Positions 6,807-11,860 of a DNA stretch of 11,860 bases are shown in pieces. Both the position numbers and the translations under genes were made by a program. The stretch comes from Kiritimatiellia bacterium. GTDB lineage: Bacteria > Verrucomicrobiota > Kiritimatiellia > RFP12 > UBA3636. The first letter of the stretch is position 1. Each line of letters starts with the position of its first letter. Below the pieces are notes generated by a model that was given only the letters and a program-made list of their open reading frames with translations, had not been told where the DNA came from and searched no databases. The DNA lies in the NCBI GenBank assembly GCA_017413145.1, contig JAFPUX010000544.1:1-11860 (forward strand), given 5' to 3'.

Positions 6807-8147
6807 CTACGCGAGGCCCAGCGCGTCGCGGACGAAGGCGTCGAGAAGGCCGGTTTCGTCCAGGAGGTCGAGCGCCATGTAGCGGTCGCGCATGAAAATC
6901 GCGCGGTGCGCGTCGGCGAGCGTCGCCTCGCGCGTGGAGCCGATCTCTTCCGGCTCGGCGGGCGCGCCGACGACGCGCAGGCGGCGTTCGATTTCGGCGG
7001 CGGGCAGGAGCTGCGCCGCGAGGCGGGCGCGGATTTCCGGCCAGCGCGCCTTGAGGCCTTCGAGGCGCGCGCGGAGCGCTTCGCGGTCGACGAACTTCGC
7101 GCGAACGGCCTTGACGCCGAGGTCGGCGAACTTCGTCCCGGCGAAGACCCGCGCGCCGACGCGCTCCCGCTCCTCGAGCGGCGTCCAGCGGGCGAGGCAG
7201 GCGTCGACGTCGAGCGCGGTCCAGTCGTGGGCGAGGATGCGCTCGTAGACGCGCGACATGAAGTGCGTGAAGACGCCGACCTGGATGCCGTGCGGGACGA
7301 TCTCGCCCTCGTACGTGTGGTCGCGCATTTCGAGCAGGTGGCTGAACATGTGCTCGGCGCCGGAGGCCGGACGCGAGCTCTGCATGTCCTGCATCGCGAA
7401 ACCGCCGAGCATCAGCCCCTCGACGAAGCGCCCGAGCGCGCCGCTTTCCATCGCGGCGACGCCCTCGGGGGCGTCGACGGCGGCGTGGAGCCCCGCCTGC
7501 ACGGTGCGCCAGCCCTCCTCGTGCCATTCGGCCGCGCCGAGCTCGGCGGCGAGGATCCAGTCGGCGCCGGCGGGGACCTTCGCGAGCAGGTCCGCGAAGC
7601 CGCTCGCGGCCATCCGCGGGGGCGCGGTGCGCAGGACGCCGAGATCGGCGACAACGACGCGCGGCGCCGGGCAGGGGTAGGTGATTTTCGCGCCCTCGGG
7701 GCTGCGCAGCGCCGCCCCGAAACTCGTGTAGCCGTCCATGCTCGCGGCCGTGGCGACCGTCATGTAGGGCAGGCCCAGCTCGCCGGAGGCGCGCTTCGTC
7801 AGGTCGTTCACGACGCCGCTGCCGACGGCGACGGGGACCGGCGCGGGCGTCCCCGCGGCGGCGACCGCGTCGCGCACTTCGGCCGCGTAGCGGTAGTCGG
7901 CGTGGAACGTCGCGCCGCCCGGTTCGAGGACGTGCTCCAGGGCCTCGATCCCGGCCGCGCGGAGAAGCTCCCCCACCCTTCCGCCGGCCACGGCGCGCGT
8001 CCGCGGGTCGCAGACGACGAGCGCGCGGGACGCGCCGGGGAACCATTCGCGGAAGAGGGGGACGGTCCGCGCGAGGACGTCCTCGCCGACGACGCAGGCC
8101 TTGGTGTCCGTGGCGCGCCGCAGCGCGCGTTCGATCCGTTCCGACAT
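6807..8147 (-). CDS. araM: sn-glycerol-1-phosphate dehydrogenase, AraM/EgsA family
   Basis: 446 residues, ATG 8147-8145, no signal peptide, so cytoplasmic. It belongs to the iron-type alcohol dehydrogenase superfamily and should reduce dihydroxyacetone phosphate to sn-glycerol-1-phosphate with NAD(P)H. Visible motifs are the nucleotide-binding GSGVVNDLTK (109-118), ATAASMDGYTSFGAAL (132-147), and metal ligands Asp186 (GFADLLAK), His266 (SGAEHMFSH) and His286 (IVPHGIQVG), matching the Asp/His/His set of the family. Length is longer than the 394 residues of Bacillus AraM; the extra residues are mostly in the C-terminal half. It begins 5 nt after the stop of the hydrolase-like gene, with GAGGAG as SD, so the two are translationally coupled. 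In Bacillus subtilis araM lies in the arabinose operon and its product feeds an archaeal-type ether lipid. Which role applies here is unknown, and a related polyol-phosphate substrate is possible. Confidence 0.9.
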   Translation of the reverse strand: MSERIERALRRATDTKACVVGEDVLARTVPLFREWFPGASRALVVCDPRTRAVAGGRVGELLRAAGIEALEHVLEPGGATFHADYRYAAEVRDAVAAAGTPAPVPVAVGSGVVNDLTKRASGELGLPYMTVATAASMDGYTSFGAALRSPEGAKITYPCPAPRVVVADLGVLRTAPPRMAASGFADLLAKVPAGADWILAAELGAAEWHEEGWRTVQAGLHAAVDAPEGVAAMESGALGRFVEGLMLGGFAMQDMQSSRPASGAEHMFSHLLEMRDHTYEGEIVPHGIQVGVFTHFMSRVYERILAHDWTALDVDACLARWTPLEERERVGARVFAGTKFADLGVKAVRAKFVDREALRARLEGLKARWPEIRARLAAQLLPAAEIERRLRVVGAPAEPEEIGSTREATLADAHRAIFMRDRYMALDLLDETGLLDAFVRDALGLA

Positions 8148-8169
8148 GGTTTTCACTCCTCGTTGAGTT
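8145..8169 (-). promoter_or_regulatory. Translational-coupling junction between the hydrolase-like gene and araM
   Basis: The minus strand reads CTCAACGAGGAGTGA, then AAAACC-ATG where the ATG starts 5 nt after the TGA (8155-8153). The SD core GGAG (8156-8159) abuts the stop. Layout and spacing are the same as at 1482-1506. Confidence 0.75.
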
Positions 8170-10276
8170 TTTCCTCCGGACGCAGGCGCACCGAGTCGAC
8201 GAGGCGGAATTCGCCGGGGGCGAGCGTCACGAAGTCTTTGTCGCCGAACTGCTGCAGCACGCACTTGCGCTCGCGTTCGTAGTCGAGGTTGAGCAGGCAG
8301 ACCGTGCCCGCGTCCGGGAAGTAGGAGCAGACGATCCAGTTGCAGTCCTCGTCGGGGTTCTCGAAGTCGGGCCCCGTGATCCAGACGTTGCCGCGGCCGA
8401 GCTTGGCGGCGTACCGGTACAGGCGTCCGGGGAGGCCGACGCCGCCTTCCTCGGCGCCGCAGCCGACGTCCATGTCCGCGGCGGCGGGATAGGCCCACCA
8501 GTTCATCAGGAGGACCTGGCCCTTGCCGTTGCGGCAACGCAGGACGAAGGGGTCTCCCTCCTCGTCGTCCACCGCGAGCGGCTCGAAGGCGGACTCCGGC
8601 GCGGCGCATTCGAGCTTGCCGAGCGGGAGGCACATGTAGCCGAAGCGGCGGCGCGCGGCGATGCCGAGGCAGTTGGGCTCGACGGACGGACCGGTCGCCC
8701 ACCACTTGCGGCCCGTCCTCCCGACGACCCGGAGGCCGCAGAGCTCCGTCAGGTCGCCGCCGTTCACGAGCTTCTCCGGCGAGAGGTCGTGGTAGGCGCG
8801 GGCGTCGTCGGTGCAGAGGTGGCAGAGGCCGATCACGAGCGTGCCGCCGCCCTTCACGTAGTCGCAGAGGACGCGGTACTGCTCCGGCGTGCAGGTGTTC
8901 CAGCCGGAGAACATCACGACCCGGTAGTTCGCGAGCAGGTAGTCCGCGGTCGGGCCGCCGGCGGCGAACGAGACGACGTCGCAGAGGCCGTAGGGCGTCG
9001 CGGAGAAGTGGATGTTCTTGTTCGGCGCGAGCATCGGCGGCTGCGGCATCACGGCCGCGCGGACGGTCTCCCAGCTCTTCTCCGGGAGGCCGTGGAACCA
9101 GTTCGGGTTCTTTCGCGCGAGCCCGAAGGCGGAGCACACGGCCTTGCCGGGGATGAAGCGCGCGTCGCCGAGGTCGAGGTTGCCCTTCGCGAGCGCCCAC
9201 GTCGCCTCGGGCTGGCCCGCCGGGGCCGGGTGCTCGCGGCAGAACGAGAGGAAGTCCTTGAGGATGCGGCGGTACTTCACGGCGACGGGCGAGCGCCAGT
9301 CGATCGAGGGGAACTTCTTGCGCGCCTCGTCCATCACGGGCTCGACGAGCTCCTTCCGCACGTCGTCCGTGATGCGCGTCGAATGCTTGTACACGGGCTT
9401 GGGCATCCGCGACATCGGAGAATCCTCGCAGAGCGAGCTCTGGAGCTGGAAGCAGCCCGATTCGTTGACGAGGATCTTCGCGCCCGTCATGTACTTGAGG
9501 TAGAGCGCCGTCTCGAGCGTCCGCATCTTGTACGGGTTCTTGTGCGGGATCCAGCTGTACCACTCGTGCGCGAGGTGCGAGCCCCAGAGCGGCAAATCGT
9601 ACTGCCGGTAGAGGCCGCGGCCGAGCGCCGAGGAGAGCGTGAGGTCGCCGAACGGGAAGTCCTCCGTGCAGGGGACGTCCACGCCGGACGCGACCTCGTA
9701 GTCGAGCGAGAAGTTCGCCGACGTGGCGAACACGTTCCCCCACCCTTCCGCGTGGAGTTTGTCCACGTGCTCGCGGACGCGGCGCTGGTAGTCGTCCGCG
9801 ACGGACGCGAGCGTCCCGCCGCGGTCGCCGAGGTCCTCCATCTCGAAGCTGAACCGCTCGCCGAAGTCGTGGCCGAGCCAGAACGGGCCGAGCTCCGCGG
9901 CGAGCGCGCGGGCGAAACCGTTCGTCGAGCGGCCGCTCATGCAGGTGGAGTACAGTCCGTTCTCCTTGGCGAGGCGGCAGAGGCCGCGCAGGGCCTCGGA
10001 GCGCGCCCAGAACTGGAGCGTGTTGCAGAAGCCCTCCTGCGCGGCGAGGCGCACGCAGCCGGTCGGATCGAGCGTGCCGGGCTCCCAGTAGGTGAAGCAG
10101 AAGCCGCCGCAGAGCATCGCGCCGTCCGTCGACGGGTAGACCCCGGCGGCGAGGTAGAGTCCGGCGTCCTCCGGCACGGGGAACTTGTCCGCCGCCGCCG
10201 CGGAACGGGGAACCGCCGCCGCGACGAGAGCCGCGGCGGCGAGAAGGACGCCCGTCGTTCGGTTGGGTTCTTTCAT
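8153..10276 (-). CDS. Secreted glycoside-hydrolase-like protein with a GH42-type amidotransferase-like domain; family not recognised
   Basis: 707 residues from ATG 10276-10274; the frame opens 12 codons earlier, but this start gives a signal peptide at once (MKEPNRTTGVLLAAAALVAA..., SAAAA-D) and fits the promoter. Residues about 50-350 alternate hydrophobic strands and helices as in a TIM barrel: CGGFCFTYWEPG, GFCNTLQFWAR, GPFWLGHDFGERFSFEMED, WGNVFATSANFSLDYE, LPLWGSHLAHEWYSW, GAKILVNESGCF. Glu205 (in CTEDFPF) and Glu272 (in VNESG) are candidate catalytic acids by clan-A logic; this is a guess. Residues about 420-520 resemble the trimerisation domain of GH42 beta-galactosidases: LLANYRVVMFSGWNTCTPEQYRVLCDYVKGGGTLVIG without any catalytic Cys-His-Glu triad that I can place. 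The rest is beta-rich. Cysteines are frequent, in keeping with export. It heads an operon with araM. It could be a founding member of an unclassified glycosidase family or a non-catalytic relative. Confidence 0.8.
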   Translation of the reverse strand: MKEPNRTTGVLLAAAALVAAAVPRSAAAADKFPVPEDAGLYLAAGVYPSTDGAMLCGGFCFTYWEPGTLDPTGCVRLAAQEGFCNTLQFWARSEALRGLCRLAKENGLYSTCMSGRSTNGFARALAAELGPFWLGHDFGERFSFEMEDLGDRGGTLASVADDYQRRVREHVDKLHAEGWGNVFATSANFSLDYEVASGVDVPCTEDFPFGDLTLSSALGRGLYRQYDLPLWGSHLAHEWYSWIPHKNPYKMRTLETALYLKYMTGAKILVNESGCFQLQSSLCEDSPMSRMPKPVYKHSTRITDDVRKELVEPVMDEARKKFPSIDWRSPVAVKYRRILKDFLSFCREHPAPAGQPEATWALAKGNLDLGDARFIPGKAVCSAFGLARKNPNWFHGLPEKSWETVRAAVMPQPPMLAPNKNIHFSATPYGLCDVVSFAAGGPTADYLLANYRVVMFSGWNTCTPEQYRVLCDYVKGGGTLVIGLCHLCTDDARAYHDLSPEKLVNGGDLTELCGLRVVGRTGRKWWATGPSVEPNCLGIAARRRFGYMCLPLGKLECAAPESAFEPLAVDDEEGDPFVLRCRNGKGQVLLMNWWAYPAAADMDVGCGAEEGGVGLPGRLYRYAAKLGRGNVWITGPDFENPDEDCNWIVCSYFPDAGTVCLLNLDYERERKCVLQQFGDKDFVTLAPGEFRLVDSVRLRPEEKLNEE

Positions 10277-10312
10277 GCCGCCCATTCTACGCCATTCCGC
10301 CACGCCCCGCAA
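10277..10312 (-). promoter_or_regulatory. Promoter for the hydrolase-like/araM operon, likely giving a leaderless mRNA
   Basis: The minus strand carries TTGCGG (10312-10307), 17 bp, then TAGAAT (10289-10284), ending 7 nt before ATG 10276. The stretch from TGGCG-TAGAAT to CGGC-ATGAAA matches the promoter at 6712-6748 closely (TGGTG-TAAAAT, CGGC-ATGAAA). No SD is present at normal distance. The -35 again falls in a short inverted repeat, CCGC-CTT-GCGG. Confidence 0.6.
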
Positions 10313-10335
10313 GGCGGATTTCGCGGAGCGGGGGC

Positions 10336-10347
10336 CGCGCTAGCGCG
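10336..10347. repeat. 12-bp perfect palindrome over the stop codon of the vWA gene
   Basis: CGCGCTAGCGCG contains the TAG stop (10342-10340 on the minus strand). It could form a small hairpin at the end of the vWA message, but there is no following U-run, so a classical intrinsic terminator is not supported. It may be chance in GC-rich DNA. Confidence 0.35.
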
Positions 10348-11860
10348 CGGCGGGGATGGTGAGGACCTGGCCCGGGCGGACGACGTTCGGGTCGGGCAGG
10401 ACGTCGGCGTTCGCGTCGCGGATGAGCGGCCACATGGACGCTTCGCCGTAGAAGAGCACGGCGATGCCGGAGAGCGTGCCGCCGTCCGGGCCTTCGCCGA
10501 CCTTGTAGGTCCGCGGCAGCGGGAGGCCCCGGTAGCGCAGGACCTCGCGGTTGCGGTCCGAGTAGAGCTCCGCGGCTTCGACGAGGCGGATGAACTCGGC
10601 GCGCCAGCCTTCGTCGTCGGCGCCCTTGGCGGCGCGGGCGCGGGCAAGGACGTTGGAGAAGGAGGCCGTGCCCTTGAACTTCGAGTCCTCCAGCAGCAGC
10701 GCGTACTCCGCCACGGCCGCCGCGAAACGGAAGTCCTCGGAGGGCGTCTCGGTCGCCGCCGCCGCCGCGAAGGGCGTTTCGGCGAGCTCGCTCGCGTCGC
10801 CGTCGGGCGCCTTCCACCGCAGCTTCACGGTGAAGAGGTCGCCGCTTTCGACGCCCTCGGTCTTCTGGTACTTGAGCGGGTCGACGCTCGCGACGGCCTC
10901 CTCGCCCGACCCCGCCGGGACGATCTCGTAGAACGCGGTCATCGAATGGCCGGAGCCGATTTCGCCGGCGTCCTTTTTGTCGTCGTTGAAGTCCTTGTCG
11001 GCGAGCTTGCGGTTCTCGTAGCCGAGCAGGCGGTAGGCGGCGACCTGCGCCGGGTTGAACTCGACCTGGAGCTTGACGTCCTTGGCGACGGTCTGCAGCG
11101 TGCCGCCGAACTCGGTGAGGAACACCTTCTTCGCCTCGAGAAGCGAGTCGACGTAGGCGTAGTTGCCGTTGCCGGCGCTGGCGAGCTTCTTCATCGTCGC
11201 GTCCTGGTAGTTGCCTTCGCCGACGCCGACGACGGTGAGGAAGACGCCGCTCGCGCGCTTCTCCGCGATGAAGTCCTCGAGCTCCTTCGGGCTGGAGATC
11301 CCGATGTTGAAGTCGCCGTCGGTGACGAGGACGACGCGGTTGTTGCGCTTGGCGTCGAAGTTCTTCCTCGCCTCCTCGTAGGCGAGCCGGATGCCCGCGC
11401 CGCCCGCGGTGCCGCCGCCGGCCATGAGCGAGTCGATCACGCCGAGGATACGCGCCTTGTCGGTGCCGGGCGTCGAGGGCAGGCGGACGTCGGTGCCGTT
11501 CGCGTAGGTGACGATCGCGACGCGGTCCTCGTCGCGCAGCTCGCCGACGAGCATCGAGAGGCCCTTCTTCGCCATCTCGATGCCGCCGTGCCACGACATC
11601 GAGCCGGAGACGTCGACGAGGAACACGAGGTTGCACGGCGGAATGTTCCCCTTGTCGAGCTCCTTCGCCTGGAGCGCGACGCGGGCGAGCCTGTGCGCCG
11701 GGTTCCACGGGCACGGCGCGGCCTCGCACGAGACGGCGAGCGGCTTGCCGTCCGCCGGCTGCGGATAGTCGTAGCGGAAGTAGTTCACGAACTCCTCGAG
11801 GCGCACGGACGTGCGCGGCGGCAGTCGCTTGCCCTCCGCGATCTCGCGCCGCATCAGCGC
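10340..11860 (-). CDS. YfbK-like von Willebrand factor A protein with C-terminal LysM domain, 5' end cut
   Basis: The frame stays open to the window edge, and an ATG at 11854 falls inside the conserved N-terminal region (EGKRLPPRTSVRLEEFVNYFRYDYPQP, the vWF_A N-terminal signature of YfbK-like proteins), so the true start lies upstream. Numbering from that ATG, the vWA domain spans about 73-250 with a complete MIDAS metal site: DVSGS (Asp81, Ser83, Ser85), Thr149 in GGGTAGGAG, Asp179 in VTDGD. A DUF3520-like region follows to about 440 (VEFNPAQVAAYRLLGYENR). Residues 449-501 form a LysM domain: YKVGEG...LSGIAVLFYGEASMWPLIRDAN, then DPNVVRPGQVLTIP. vWA domains bind partner proteins through a divalent metal; LysM binds peptidoglycan or chitin-like glycans. 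This suggests a cell-wall-anchored scaffold. It is separated from the next gene by a promoter, so it probably belongs to another transcription unit. Confidence 0.88.
   Translation of the reverse strand, partial: ALMRREIAEGKRLPPRTSVRLEEFVNYFRYDYPQPADGKPLAVSCEAAPCPWNPAHRLARVALQAKELDKGNIPPCNLVFLVDVSGSMSWHGGIEMAKKGLSMLVGELRDEDRVAIVTYANGTDVRLPSTPGTDKARILGVIDSLMAGGGTAGGAGIRLAYEEARKNFDAKRNNRVVLVTDGDFNIGISSPKELEDFIAEKRASGVFLTVVGVGEGNYQDATMKKLASAGNGNYAYVDSLLEAKKVFLTEFGGTLQTVAKDVKLQVEFNPAQVAAYRLLGYENRKLADKDFNDDKKDAGEIGSGHSMTAFYEIVPAGSGEEAVASVDPLKYQKTEGVESGDLFTVKLRWKAPDGDASELAETPFAAAAATETPSEDFRFAAAVAEYALLLEDSKFKGTASFSNVLARARAAKGADDEGWRAEFIRLVEAAELYSDRNREVLRYRGLPLPRTYKVGEGPDGGTLSGIAVLFYGEASMWPLIRDANADVLPDPNVVRPGQVLTIPAAR

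Noticed and set aside
6712..8046. N-terminal extension of the beta-helix frame up to 8046
   Set aside because: It runs through the AraM gene in another frame and its product is arginine-rich low-complexity. The start at 6711 has a promoter and a signal peptide.
10277..10312. Twelve-codon extension of the hydrolase-like gene to an ATG at 10312
   Set aside because: It would place the start inside the promoter and put a non-signal stretch before the signal peptide.
1..11860. CRISPR array, tRNA, rRNA, insertion sequence or prophage genes
   Set aside because: No regularly spaced repeats, no cloverleaf or rRNA-like stretch, and no transposase or integrase motif were seen on either strand.

Overview
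The window is GC-rich DNA with five long genes in close array and one further gene cut by the edge, all on the minus strand. The style of the proteins suggests a member of the Planctomycetota-Verrucomicrobiota-Chlamydiota group, most likely a Kiritimatiellae or related Verrucomicrobiota polysaccharide degrader. The signs are a secreted DUF2341 plus LamG protein with a glycine-rich tail repeat, a large secreted right-handed beta-helix protein, a GH95 fucosidase, and promoters placed so close to the start codon that the mRNA would lack a leader. This placement is an inference from protein style, not from a marker gene.

Read in the direction of transcription (right to left), the layout is as follows. 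(1) 10340-11860: the 3' part of a YfbK-like von Willebrand A protein that ends in a LysM domain. (2) A short promoter-bearing gap, 10277-10339. (3) 8153-10276: a secreted, glycoside-hydrolase-like protein of no family I can name, with a glutamine-amidotransferase-like domain of the kind seen in GH42 beta-galactosidases. (4) 6807-8147: an sn-glycerol-1-phosphate dehydrogenase (AraM/EgsA family), translationally coupled to gene 3. (5) A second promoter-bearing gap, 6712-6806. (6) 3901-6711: a secreted parallel beta-helix protein. (7) 1490-3865: a GH95 alpha-L-fucosidase. (8) 1-1484: a DUF2341/LamG secreted protein, coupled to the fucosidase and running off the left edge.

There are probably two operons. 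The fucosidase, beta-helix and LamG genes look like an export-targeted set for attacking a fucose-bearing glycan: the fucosidase trims terminal fucose, the beta-helix protein is a candidate polysaccharide lyase or hydrolase, and the LamG protein is a candidate binder. The other operon pairs an exported hydrolase-like protein with a cytoplasmic polyol-phosphate dehydrogenase, which recalls the placement of araM in the Bacillus arabinose operon.

The most unusual signals are not genes. The two operon heads share a near-identical promoter layout ending exactly 7 nt before the ATG. The ends of the two upstream genes in coupled pairs share a 25-nt stop/SD/start module. A 41-nt coding segment, encoding CGAEEGG-x-G-x-PG-x-L, also occurs in both of those genes. 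There is no stretch over 300 bases without a gene.
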